Shown one piece after another: positions 1-6,105 of a stretch of 8,131 nt of DNA (its first letter is position 1; every line of letters begins with the position of its first letter). This DNA comes from Cyanobacteria bacterium T3Sed10_376R1m (GTDB lineage Bacteria; Cyanobacteriota; Cyanobacteriia; Cyanobacteriales; Cyanobacteriaceae): positions 1 through 8,131 of the forward strand of contig PXEJ01000081.1 of NCBI GenBank assembly GCA_003566215.1, written 5' to 3'. Both the position numbers and the translations under genes were made by a program. The notes below the pieces were generated by a model. The model saw only the letters and a program-made list of their open reading frames with translations, was not told the DNA's origin and did no database searches.

Positions 1-533
1 AAAAAATAGATCAACATTTGCTCAAGGTTATCCCACAATTGCGATAATGGTAACCCTAACCAAGGATGATTTTCGGTAATGACTTCATCCTGTAATGCCC
101 ATGTTTGTTCAAATAATTTTAAATGTCCGATCGCCTTATTACCCGTAGCCGCAAAGGCAAAGATAGGGGCAGCAAGGGCTGGAACACTCATGGTAAAATG
201 ATCTGCTAGGGTATGGTCTAATCTTGCCCCTAAAGTTTGATTGTAAAGACGGTTAATGATTCTAATTTTAGGGTTGAGGGTACGGGCTTGGGTGACGATG
301 GCAACATTCAAGGCATCATCATTACTTGCTAAAACCATGGTACTGGCTTTTGTAATTCCAGCTTCCATGAGGATTTGTGGCGATCGCAAATTCCCTATTA
401 TAATCTGATCATCGTTTTGAGTAACTAAGGTGCGATCGCTAATACCCACCACATTAGCACCCTGTTGTTTAAGCAAATTGTAAATTTTATAACCCGTTCG
501 ACCTAAAGCACAAACGATAATTAGAGGTTTCAT
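1..533 (-). CDS. TrkA-N/RCK-type NAD-binding protein, N-terminal part (cut by window edge)
   Basis: Translating the minus strand from the ATG at 533-531 gives 177 uninterrupted residues that run off the left edge, so the C-terminal part is missing. The start MKPLIIVCALGRTG is the first beta strand and dinucleotide loop of a Rossmann fold. Residues 47-60 (GNLRSPQILMEAGI) and 68-75 (LASNDDAL) match the pattern of TrkA-N domains, which bind NAD(H) or nucleotides and gate potassium channels or transporters from the cytoplasm. The first Gly of the usual GxGxxG is Ala9 here. No membrane segment is visible in this portion; in this family a channel domain or a second TrkA-N domain may follow, which I infer and cannot see. 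An in-frame ATG at 560-558 would add nine residues, but the fold begins neatly at 533. The ATG has no clear Shine-Dalgarno sequence. Confidence 0.8.
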   Translation of the reverse strand, partial: MKPLIIVCALGRTGYKIYNLLKQQGANVVGISDRTLVTQNDDQIIIGNLRSPQILMEAGITKASTMVLASNDDALNVAIVTQARTLNPKIRIINRLYNQTLGARLDHTLADHFTMSVPALAAPIFAFAATGNKAIGHLKLFEQTWALQDEVITENHPWLGLPLSQLWDNLEQMLIYF

Positions 534-684
534 ATTTTTATTAGGACAAAAAGCAATCATTACACCAACTTCTTCATATTATGTCCCAATCTACCAAAAT
601 TAAATGTTATTTCAGATACTGAGTGAATGGCTCACCAAACCCTCAACTGCTAATATATCTTTTACTTTAAAACTAACCCACCTA

Positions 685-714
685 AAAAAAGCCCCTAAAT
701 TTAGGAGCTTTTTT
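685..714 (-). terminator. Intrinsic terminator downstream of petE
   Basis: A self-complementary stretch centred between 699 and 700 pairs AAAAAGC(C)CCTAAA with TTTAGG(A)GCTTTTT, with one C/A mismatch and no spacer, so the real loop is the central AT bases. It lies 20 bases past the petE stop codon. Read on the minus strand, the GC core is followed by a run of U, as expected of a Rho-independent terminator. The A-run on the other side makes it nearly symmetric, so it could also stop plus-strand transcription. It separates petE from the NAD-binding gene that follows on the same strand. Confidence 0.85.
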
Positions 715-734
715 GGTTAATTTTTTACGAAAAA

Positions 735-1106
735 TTACTCAACCACAATAGTACCATTCATACCTGCACCACGGTGAGGTTCACAATAGTAAGAGTATTC
801 ACCCGGTTCAGAAAAAGTTACCTCAAAAGACTCTCCGGGAGCAAAAGCTAAACCTTTGTGACTTAGTGCTTCTGCATTAGGTGCGGAGCTATCAAATACT
901 ACGTTATGGGGAGCTAATTTGTTGTTGATCCATTTCACTGTATCCCCCGATTTGATGGTTACTTTGGCAGGTTGGAAAGCTAACATCCCACTGTCTGCAC
1001 CCATTTTAACTTCTACGGTGTCGGCATTAGCAGGGGCAGTTGCGGAGATTACTACCATCATGGCTAACACTAAGGAAGATAAAAATAATCCAATTTTCTT
1101 AAACAT
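735..1106 (-). CDS. petE: Plastocyanin precursor
   Basis: The 123-residue protein is a type-1 blue copper protein that carries electrons from cytochrome b6f to photosystem I in the thylakoid lumen. Residues 1-28 form a signal peptide: Lys3-Lys4, a hydrophobic core at 5-22, and the cleavage motif A26-N-A28 before D29. The mature part is about 95 residues, normal for cyanobacterial plastocyanin. All four copper ligands are present: H67 in the APHNVVF loop, then C108, H111 and M116 in the [11 protein letters not shown] loop. The Tyr residues just before C108 and the Arg after H111 are typical of cyanobacterial forms. The gene stands alone, with its own promoter at 1144-1173 and its own terminator at 685-714. 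In cyanobacteria that also have cytochrome c6, petE is usually induced by copper. The start ATG is fixed by the signal peptide; there is no strong ribosome binding site. Confidence 0.97.
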   Translation of the reverse strand: MFKKIGLFLSSLVLAMMVVISATAPANADTVEVKMGADSGMLAFQPAKVTIKSGDTVKWINNKLAPHNVVFDSSAPNAEALSHKGLAFAPGESFEVTFSEPGEYSYYCEPHRGAGMNGTIVVE

Positions 1107-1143
1107 TTTTGTTTGATTTTTTATGGTAATTCTTTATAGTTCG

Positions 1144-1173
1144 ATCATAATATGAACTTTGACAACTTGTCAA
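1144..1173 (-). promoter_or_regulatory. Probable petE promoter with palindrome over the -35 box
   Basis: On the minus strand a perfect TTGACA (1173-1168) is followed after 18 bases by TATGAT (1149-1144), matching the sigma-70 -35 and -10 boxes. Transcription would begin near 1137, leaving a leader of about 30 bases before the petE ATG. An alternative -10, TATTAT at 1152-1147, would leave only 15 bases of spacer. The -35 box lies within the perfect inverted repeat TTGACAA-C-TTGTCAA (1159-1173), a likely operator. The boxes are seen in the sequence; their use as a promoter is inferred. Confidence 0.65.
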
Positions 1174-1290
1174 TTATCGAAGCTTACTTTCTTTTGTGAC
1201 ATTATTTGAAGGGCAACGGCGAAAACCCCAAACCTGCCCAAATCCACTATTCTCATATCTAACTGAGGTAAGATCAAATTCAGGTAAAAA

Positions 1291-1306
1291 TAATATAAGC
1301 TAAAAT
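1291..1306 (+). promoter_or_regulatory. Candidate -10 region for the pepP promoter
   Basis: Two -10-like hexamers lie 38 to 50 bases before the chosen pepP ATG: TATAAG at 1294-1299 and TAAAAT at 1301-1306, each matching five of six consensus positions. No convincing -35 box stands at the right distance; TTCAGG at 1279-1284, 16 bases before TAAAAT, is a poor match. The spacer between petE and pepP (1107-1343) is divergent and must hold promoters for both genes, which is the main support for this call. Confidence 0.3.
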
Positions 1307-1343
1307 GATATTGTCGCCTTAATATTTGTTTACAAATTTAACT

Positions 1344-2642
1344 ATGCTCATTGCCCAACAAGAATATGCTCAACGCCGTGAACTGTTGAAATCTAAAATA
1401 GGAAAAGGAGTTGCGGTTTTTCCTAGTGCACCCATGGCGGTTATGCACAATGATGTTGAATATGTTTATCGTCAAGATAGTGATTTTTACTATTTAACAG
1501 GATTTAATGAAGCGGAGGCGGTGGCGGTAATTGCCCCTAATCATGGTGAGCATCAATTCGTTTTATTTGTACAGCCTAAGGATTTGGAAAAGGAAATCTG
1601 GACGGGTTATCGGGTAGGTGTTGAGGCAGCAAAGGATTTATACGGTGCTGATGCGGTTTATCCTATTGGTGATTTGGATCAAAAGTTGTCTGAGTATTTG
1701 GTAACGGGCGATCGCATTTACTACCATTTAGGAAGGGATCAATCTTTCAATCAAAAAATTATTTCCCACTGGCAAAGGTTAATCCGTACCTATCCTAAGC
1801 GAGGGCATGGCCCTATGGCTATAGAGGATAGTAATTTTATTTTACATCCCTTGAGATTAGTCAAAAGCTCTACGGAAATTGAACTAATCAAAAAAGCCAT
1901 TGAAATTTCCGTTAAAGCCCATGGAAAAGCGAAGGAATTAGCTCAACCCGGGCGCTATGAATATGAAATACAAGCGGAAATAGAACATACTTTCCGTGCT
2001 TTAGGGGGTGATGGTTATGCCTATCCTTCCATTGTGGCATCCGGGGCAAATGCTTGTATTCTTCACTACATTGAAAATAATCGTCGTATGGAGGAAGGGG
2101 ATTTATTGTTAATCGACGCCGGGGCTTCCTTTGGTTACTACAACGGGGATATTACCCGTACTTTTCCCATTTCTGGCTCATTTTCCCCCGAACAAAAGGC
2201 AATCTATGACCTTGTTTTATCCGCTCAATTAAGTGCGATCGAAGAAGTAAAAGCAGGTCAAGGTTATAATCAATATCATGAGAAAGCCGTGCTAGTTTTA
2301 GTAGAAGGCTTAAAAGAATTAAAACTCTTAAAAGGTGACACCGAAGAAATCATCAAAGAAGAAAAATATAAACCTTTCTATATGCACAACACAGGACATT
2401 GGCTAGGATTAGATGTCCATGATGCAGGACTTTATAAACAAGACAAAGACAGTTGGCAAACCCTTCAACCCGGTAATATTCTAACCGTTGAGCCAGGAAT
2501 ATATATCTCACCCTTCATAACTCCCGCCGAAGGGCAACCAGAGATTCCCGATAACTGGAAAGGGATTGGGGTAAGAATTGAAGATGATGTCTTAGTAACA
2601 AAAACAGGTCATGAAGTTTTAACCTCCGCCGTACCAAAATAA
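1344..2642 (+). CDS. pepP: Xaa-Pro aminopeptidase (aminopeptidase P)
   Basis: This 432-residue M24B metallopeptidase removes an N-terminal residue that precedes proline, in the cytoplasm, as part of peptide turnover. The N-terminal half (about 1-165) is the aminopeptidase P N domain, with the motif HNDVEYVYRQDSDFYYLTG near residue 35. The C-terminal half is the pita-bread catalytic fold. Counting from the ATG at 1344, the five dinuclear metal ligands are all present: D258 and D269 (IDAG and GDITRTF), H352 (HNTGHWLG), E383 (TVEPGIY) and E413 (VRIEDD). The accessory histidines H348 and H359, in HNTGH and LDVH, are also kept. The length matches the E. coli enzyme (about 440). The reading frame is open to a TTG at 1326, which would add six residues, but ATG 1344 gives the expected start just before EYAQRR. 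Neither start has a clear Shine-Dalgarno. The SDR gene follows 78 bases later on the same strand. Confidence 0.95.
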   Translation: MLIAQQEYAQRRELLKSKIGKGVAVFPSAPMAVMHNDVEYVYRQDSDFYYLTGFNEAEAVAVIAPNHGEHQFVLFVQPKDLEKEIWTGYRVGVEAAKDLYGADAVYPIGDLDQKLSEYLVTGDRIYYHLGRDQSFNQKIISHWQRLIRTYPKRGHGPMAIEDSNFILHPLRLVKSSTEIELIKKAIEISVKAHGKAKELAQPGRYEYEIQAEIEHTFRALGGDGYAYPSIVASGANACILHYIENNRRMEEGDLLLIDAGASFGYYNGDITRTFPISGSFSPEQKAIYDLVLSAQLSAIEEVKAGQGYNQYHEKAVLVLVEGLKELKLLKGDTEEIIKEEKYKPFYMHNTGHWLGLDVHDAGLYKQDKDSWQTLQPGNILTVEPGIYISPFITPAEGQPEIPDNWKGIGVRIEDDVLVTKTGHEVLTSAVPK

Positions 2643-2720
2643 AATTATAGGGGCATACTTAGGGTTGTTCGCCTTCAATGATAGAATTGGTGAAAAATTT
2701 AACAAATAACTTTATAAATA

Positions 2721-3668
2721 ATGCGTATTTTTGTAACTGGTATTAGTGGTTGTATTGGTCATTATATTGCTGAATCTTTAATTAAAAAAACAGACCATGA
2801 ATTGTTTTTTTTGGTTAGAAATCCAGCAAAATTAAAGTTTGATTATAATTACCGTTCAGGCATTAATATCATCGAGGATAGTTTAGAAAATATTTTAAAA
2901 TATCAAGAGCTTTTAAATACAATTAATATTGCAATTCTTACCGCAACTTGTTGGGGTGGAGAAAAAGAATCTTATCAAATTAACGTAGAAGCAAACATTA
3001 ACCTAATTAATTCTTTAAATTCTGATAAATGTAAGCAAATAATTTATTTTTCTACTGCTAGTATTTTAGATAGAAACAATAAATTGCTACCCCAAGCCAG
3101 AGAAATTGGCACAGATTATATTAGAACAAAATATCAATGTTTTACCAAGCTATCAGAACTAGAATTATACGATAAAATTATCACTGTTTATCCTACCTTA
3201 GTATTCGGAGGTGATGAAAACAAACCATATTCTCATTTATCTGGGGGTTTAAAAGATACCTTAAAATGGATGAACTTAATTCGCTGGTTTAATGCCGATG
3301 GCAGTTTTCATTTTATTCATGGGCAAGACATAGCCACAGTAATAACTTATTTAGTTAATAATGGAGAAAATTTAGATCCTAGTTTTAGTAAAAAATTAGT
3401 CTTAGGAAATAAATCTTTAACTGCTAGTGATGCCATTAAAAATATTTGTGAAATCATCAATAAAAAAGTTTATTTTCAAATTCCTTTACCTATATGGTTA
3501 GCTAATATTTTTATTAAAGTATTTAATATTAAAATGGCAGAGTGGGATTATTTTTGCTTAAATTATCGTCATTTTGTTTATCAAAATCCTATCAATCCTA
3601 GCACCTTTAATTTACCTTCTTACGCACCAACATTAAATAGTTTATTAAAAGATTTAGGAATTGACTAA
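2721..3668 (+). CDS. NAD(P)-dependent epimerase/dehydratase (extended SDR family)
   Basis: The 315-residue protein starts with MRIFVTGISGCIG, the beta strand and glycine loop (G7, G10, G13) of the extended short-chain dehydrogenase/reductase family. Catalytic-type residues follow: a strand ending in FSTAS (110-114) and YIRTK (Y133, K137), the YxxxK pair. A further conserved-looking stretch is VYPTLVFGG at 156-164. The C-terminal third (from about 185) would form the substrate domain. Such enzymes epimerise or dehydrate nucleotide sugars, or reduce flavonoid-like or steroid-like substrates, and the sequence does not say which. It has no signal peptide. It lies 78 bases after pepP with no visible terminator between, so it may be co-transcribed, but no functional link is evident. 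Its codons are strikingly richer in A and T than those of pepP. There is no good ribosome binding site; the start is fixed by the glycine motif. Confidence 0.85.
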   Translation: MRIFVTGISGCIGHYIAESLIKKTDHELFFLVRNPAKLKFDYNYRSGINIIEDSLENILKYQELLNTINIAILTATCWGGEKESYQINVEANINLINSLNSDKCKQIIYFSTASILDRNNKLLPQAREIGTDYIRTKYQCFTKLSELELYDKIITVYPTLVFGGDENKPYSHLSGGLKDTLKWMNLIRWFNADGSFHFIHGQDIATVITYLVNNGENLDPSFSKKLVLGNKSLTASDAIKNICEIINKKVYFQIPLPIWLANIFIKVFNIKMAEWDYFCLNYRHFVYQNPINPSTFNLPSYAPTLNSLLKDLGID

Positions 3669-3961
3669 TTAATTAAATACATTGATTAGGATCTGCTTAA
3701 TAAATCAAAAACTAGAAATATCAAATATTTAGGTATATTATGATTATCAAAAAATACATAAAAGTAACACTTTTTTGACAAAAAAATAGTTAAAAGTACA
3801 AAATTACAAATAGTACACCTAGATAATTTCAGTTCGCCATAGTAATTGTAAGATTAGTTAGGTTTTAGATTTAATTTCTCTAAACTACAGTTAAACTAGA
3901 ATAATAAACAATAGAAGAAAAACCTAAATACATATTTTTTTATAAATTACACATTTTATAT

Positions 3962-4006
3962 GGGTAAAACCCCCCATACTAAACAATAAAAAGGGGTGTT
4001 TTACCC
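3962..4006. repeat. Strong inverted repeat, 14-base arms, upstream of the 4073 gene
   Basis: GGGTAAAACCCCCC (3962-3975) pairs with GGGGTGTTTTACCC (3993-4006) in 13 of 14 positions; the only mismatch is C3971 with T3997. The loop is 17 AT-rich bases. Neither strand has a T run after the stem, so it is not a standard intrinsic terminator. It ends 67 bases before the ATG of the next gene and 28 bases before a TATAAA element, so it could be an operator, a leader structure or a processing site. The structure is seen directly; its role is unknown. Confidence 0.85.
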
Positions 4007-4013
4007 CTAACTA

Positions 4014-4040
4014 TTTATAGCCATAATTTGTAATTATAAA
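4014..4040 (+). promoter_or_regulatory. Candidate promoter of the 4073 gene
   Basis: TATAAA at 4035-4040 matches five of six -10 positions and is preceded by TTTATA at 4014-4019 (four of six -35 positions) with a short 15-base spacer. Transcription would begin near 4047. If this is the promoter, the inverted repeat at 3962-4006 lies immediately upstream of it, where an activator or repressor could bind. The match is weak. Confidence 0.3.
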
Positions 4041-4057
4041 GAAAAGATAAAGAGAAA

Positions 4058-4064
4058 AAGGTGG
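4058..4064 (+). promoter_or_regulatory. Ribosome binding site that sets the start at 4073
   Basis: AAGGTGG differs by one base from the consensus AAGGAGG and ends eight bases before the ATG at 4073. The frame can also be opened at a GTG at 4061, but that GTG lies inside this motif and has only a loose purine run upstream, so the ATG is preferred. This is the clearest Shine-Dalgarno in the window. Confidence 0.75.
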
Positions 4065-4072
4065 ATAAGAAT

Positions 4073-4462
4073 ATGGAATATATTTATTCTATTAGTAATG
4101 CTAGTTTGGTTTTAAAGATTATCCATTATTTCGTTATTACTCCTTCTTTGCAGTCTTCTGAAATAACTGTAATTCATGAAATCAGTGGATGGATAATCAG
4201 AATAAAAGTGCCTTATAATTTAACTTCCCGAGACTATGGTAATGTTAGAGCATTTTTATCGGAATTAGGTTTTGTTTATCATCCCAACGTAAAAATGAAT
4301 TTAGTTTTTTGTAGTTTAGATATGGGTGAGCCGGTTATTTCTGTTATGCGTGATTATAATGTGGCAATCATCTCCTGTGGCAAACCCAATGTAACTGAAG
4401 TTGAGGCTTTTCGTCTTCAGTTTTCTAAAGGTTTAGGTTATCGTCCCCAAACTTTAGCTTGA
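4073..4462 (+). CDS. Small protein of unknown function
   Basis: I do not recognise a named family. The 129-residue product (from the ATG at 4073) has no signal peptide or continuous membrane segment and is probably cytoplasmic. It alternates hydrophobic beta-like strands with short helices: ITVIHEISGWIIRIKVPY (near 31-48), a helix at RDYGNVRAFLSELGF, then MNLVFCSLD and NVAIISCGK. This pattern suggests a small mixed alpha/beta fold. Two cysteines (in VFCSLD and ISCGK) are not arranged as a metal site. Codon use is ordinary and a good ribosome binding site precedes it, so it is very likely a real gene. A strong inverted repeat and a candidate promoter lie upstream. Its last nine bases overlap the end of the alpha/beta hydrolase gene on the other strand. 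Confidence 0.8.
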   Translation: MEYIYSISNASLVLKIIHYFVITPSLQSSEITVIHEISGWIIRIKVPYNLTSRDYGNVRAFLSELGFVYHPNVKMNLVFCSLDMGEPVISVMRDYNVAIISCGKPNVTEVEAFRLQFSKGLGYRPQTLA

Positions 4463-5368
4463 TTTACTTTCATTACTCAATAGAGATATTGAGTGAGAAC
4501 TTGCCATTTCATTAATCCAATTAAGTAAAATCGGATTAACCACTTCTGGGGCTTCATCTTGAGGACAATGCCCTAACCCTTCTAGGGGAATAAACTCCTT
4601 GACAGTAGGATATTTAGACCACTCACGCCCTAGCTCGATAGGTTCCCAAGGGTCTTCTGTACCCCATAATATAATTGCACTACAGGGTAAAATGGGTAAC
4701 AAATCTTCCGCTAAGGGGCCACCAGAATAACCTGTAAAAGCTAAAAATACTGCAGCGGCCCCCACATCTTGAGAGGGTTGGTAAATAAGCTCAATTAAAT
4801 CATCGGTAATAGCGTCTTTCCGACGATAGGCTTGAGACAAAATATTTCTGATGACTTTTGGTTTGGCAATTTGTTGAAAAAAGAAATTACCGATCGCCCG
4901 ATTTTGTAACACACTCTGCATAACAGATGCTCCAAAATTACGACTCCAAGGTAAACTGTTGCGTTTGCGCTCATGTAACAATCGTAAAGAGCAATTAAGA
5001 GCGGCAATACCTAAAACTAGATCAGGAAAATCTACTGCTGTTTGCATAATCACAACACAACCAATAGAATTACCAATTAAATAAACAGGACTACCCACTA
5101 TTTGCCTACAAAAATCGGCTACCTGTTGCCCCCAAGTATCAAAAGTATAGGTAATGTCCAAATTAGGTTCAGGTTTATCAGAAGCACCAAAACCAATTAA
5201 ATCAAGGGCATAGCAACGACAACTTTTAGCTAACACAGGGATATTTTTGCGCCAATGACCACAATTGGCCCCAAAACCATGGACAAAAACCACCCCAGGG
5301 CCTTCTTCTCCAGCCTGTTGATAACCAATATTAAAACCGCGCCATTGCCAAGTTTTGTATTCCAACAT
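4454..5368 (-). CDS. Alpha/beta hydrolase
   Basis: The 304-residue protein is an alpha/beta-hydrolase-fold enzyme with an intact triad: nucleophile S101 in the elbow G99-N-S-I-G103, acid D239 in GTEDPW, and H267 in GLGHCPQDE. HGFGAN (30-35) supplies the oxyanion-hole backbone. A lid-like insertion lies at about 125-215. The spacing resembles cyanobacterial and plastid hydrolases of the haloalkane-dehalogenase or epoxide-hydrolase-like group, but the substrate cannot be told from sequence. The motif GNSIG with Asn before Ser and the conserved DLIGFGASDKP (56-66) are typical of that group. It has no signal peptide, so it is probably cytoplasmic or membrane-associated. It converges with the small gene at 4073-4462, sharing nine bases. 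The 234-base gap before it contains a nested inverted repeat (5462-5541). The serine-rich tail after residue 288 is likely disordered. Confidence 0.9.
   Translation of the reverse strand: MLEYKTWQWRGFNIGYQQAGEEGPGVVFVHGFGANCGHWRKNIPVLAKSCRCYALDLIGFGASDKPEPNLDITYTFDTWGQQVADFCRQIVGSPVYLIGNSIGCVVIMQTAVDFPDLVLGIAALNCSLRLLHERKRNSLPWSRNFGASVMQSVLQNRAIGNFFFQQIAKPKVIRNILSQAYRRKDAITDDLIELIYQPSQDVGAAAVFLAFTGYSGGPLAEDLLPILPCSAIILWGTEDPWEPIELGREWSKYPTVKEFIPLEGLGHCPQDEAPEVVNPILLNWINEMASSHSISLLSNESKSS
4475..4494. repeat. Perfect hairpin just past the stop of the 4073 gene
   Basis: ACTCAATA (4475-4482) and TATTGAGT (4487-4494) are perfect complements around a four-base loop, GAGA on the plus strand, which fits the stable GNRA tetraloop class. 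It begins 12 bases after the TGA at 4460-4462 and lies within the last codons of the convergent hydrolase gene. There is no T run after it, so it is not a standard intrinsic terminator; it may protect or define the 3' end of the plus-strand transcript. Confidence 0.65.
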
Positions 5369-5461
5369 GATTTTAAATAATGGATAATTTGATTAAATTT
5401 TGATTATTTTTCATTGTGATTATTCCCTACTACTAAATGAAACAAAAATATTGGTATCCAT

Positions 5462-5541
5462 AAGACTTACGCATTTTTATAGTTTTAACCATTATTGTTT
5501 AATAAACAATTTGGAGTATCAAAAATTTTTGCGTAAGTCCT
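5462..5541. repeat. Nested inverted repeat, MITE-like
   Basis: The ends AAGACTTACGCA (5462-5473) and TGCGTAAGTCCT (5530-5541) are inverted copies matching at 11 of 12 positions, ten of them in a row. At almost the same centre lies a second perfect palindrome, ATTGTTTA-A-TAAACAAT (5494-5510), and shorter complementary pieces (CCA/TGG, TTTTT/AAAAA) fill part of the space between. The whole 80 bases can fold into one imperfect hairpin. It has no coding capacity and I see no clear target-site duplication. Size, terminal repeats and position between genes fit a miniature inverted-repeat element; a regulatory hairpin before the hydrolase gene is the alternative. Confidence 0.6.
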
Positions 5542-5602
5542 GATAAATTTAGCAAGAGTTATATAATTTAAAAAAAACTCCGAAATCATTTATTCATAGC
5601 TA

Positions 5603-5995
5603 CTAAGCTTTTACGAAATCTAAAGCAGCAGAATTCATACAATAACGCTTACCTGTGGGATTAGGCCCATCATTAAACACATGACCTAAATGGGCATCAC
5701 AATTAGCGCACAACACCTCGGTACGTTTCATAAAAAAACTAACATCTGTTTTATAGGCAATGTTATCCTCATTGGCTGGTTGCCAAAAACTGGGCCAACC
5801 AGTGCCTGAATCGTATTTGGTATCAGAAGTAAATAGTTCTGTACCACAACAAACACATTTATAAGTACCCTTTTCTTTATTGTCGTGATACTTACCAGTA
5901 AAGGCTCTTTCTGTACCGTGTTTTCTGGCAACTTCAAATTGTTCGGGGGTAAGAATTTTTTTCCACTCGCTCTCTGTTTTTGTTAGTTTTGCCAT
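5603..5995 (-). CDS. msrB: Peptide-methionine (R)-S-oxide reductase MsrB
   Basis: The 130-residue protein is a complete single-domain MsrB, which reduces the R form of methionine sulfoxide in oxidised proteins in the cytoplasm. The structural zinc is held by two CxxC pairs, C47/C50 and C96/C99. The nucleophile is C119 in RYCMNSAAL, and the substrate-binding SGTGWPSF (63-70) and [10 protein letters not shown] (102-111) motifs are intact. In many MsrB proteins the third residue of SGxGWPSF is the resolving cysteine; here it is T65, so this is the form without that cysteine. C49 is an extra cysteine within the first zinc pair. No signal or transit peptide is present. It follows cdsA on the same strand after 110 bases. 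I see no good Shine-Dalgarno before the ATG, but the start matches the family's length. Confidence 0.96.
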   Translation of the reverse strand: MAKLTKTESEWKKILTPEQFEVARKHGTERAFTGKYHDNKEKGTYKCVCCGTELFTSDTKYDSGTGWPSFWQPANEDNIAYKTDVSFFMKRTEVLCANCDAHLGHVFNDGPNPTGKRYCMNSAALDFVKA

Positions 5996-6105
5996 AGTTT
6001 TGAAAAAATATAATGTTAACTTTTATTAAGAATCTTTCATCTATCTTATCAAAAACTATCGAGAGTTAGGCTAAAGATTTTGTAAATAGCCCATAACCAA
6101 TTTAA

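Larger units (their letters stand above)
3669..4072. other. 404-base AT-rich spacer without a gene
   Basis: No credible coding frame is present; the longest thing near a gene is a nine-codon frame from the ATG at 3960 with no ribosome binding site. The spacer holds a strong inverted repeat (3962-4006), a TATAAA element at 4035-4040 and the ribosome binding site of the next gene. Further upstream, TTGACA at 3775-3780 followed after 16 bases by TACAAA (3797-3802) is a weak promoter candidate. The rest is low-complexity AT sequence in which I see nothing definite. No intrinsic terminator for the SDR gene is evident. Confidence 0.6.

Noticed and set aside
919..1116. Plus-strand open frame of 65 codons antisense to petE
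   Set aside because: It lies entirely over the coding sequence and leader of a certain plastocyanin gene, has no recognisable motif and no ribosome binding site.
1211..1239. GGGCA/TGCCC inverted repeat between petE and pepP
   Set aside because: The arms are only five bases with a 19-base loop, easily produced by chance.
3716..3730. AAATAT-CAA-ATATTT hairpin after the SDR gene as a terminator
   Set aside because: It is all A and T, very weak and not followed by a T run.
3960..3989. Nine-codon frame MGKTPHTKQ overlapping the left arm of the inverted repeat, a possible leader peptide
   Set aside because: No ribosome binding site precedes it and its codons are not enriched in a single amino acid, so attenuation is not supported.
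4795..5007. Minus-strand 70-codon frame inside the alpha/beta hydrolase gene
   Set aside because: It is an out-of-frame reading of a well-supported gene with no family features.
5728..5937. Minus-strand 69-codon frame inside msrB
   Set aside because: It is a shifted frame of the intact MsrB coding sequence.
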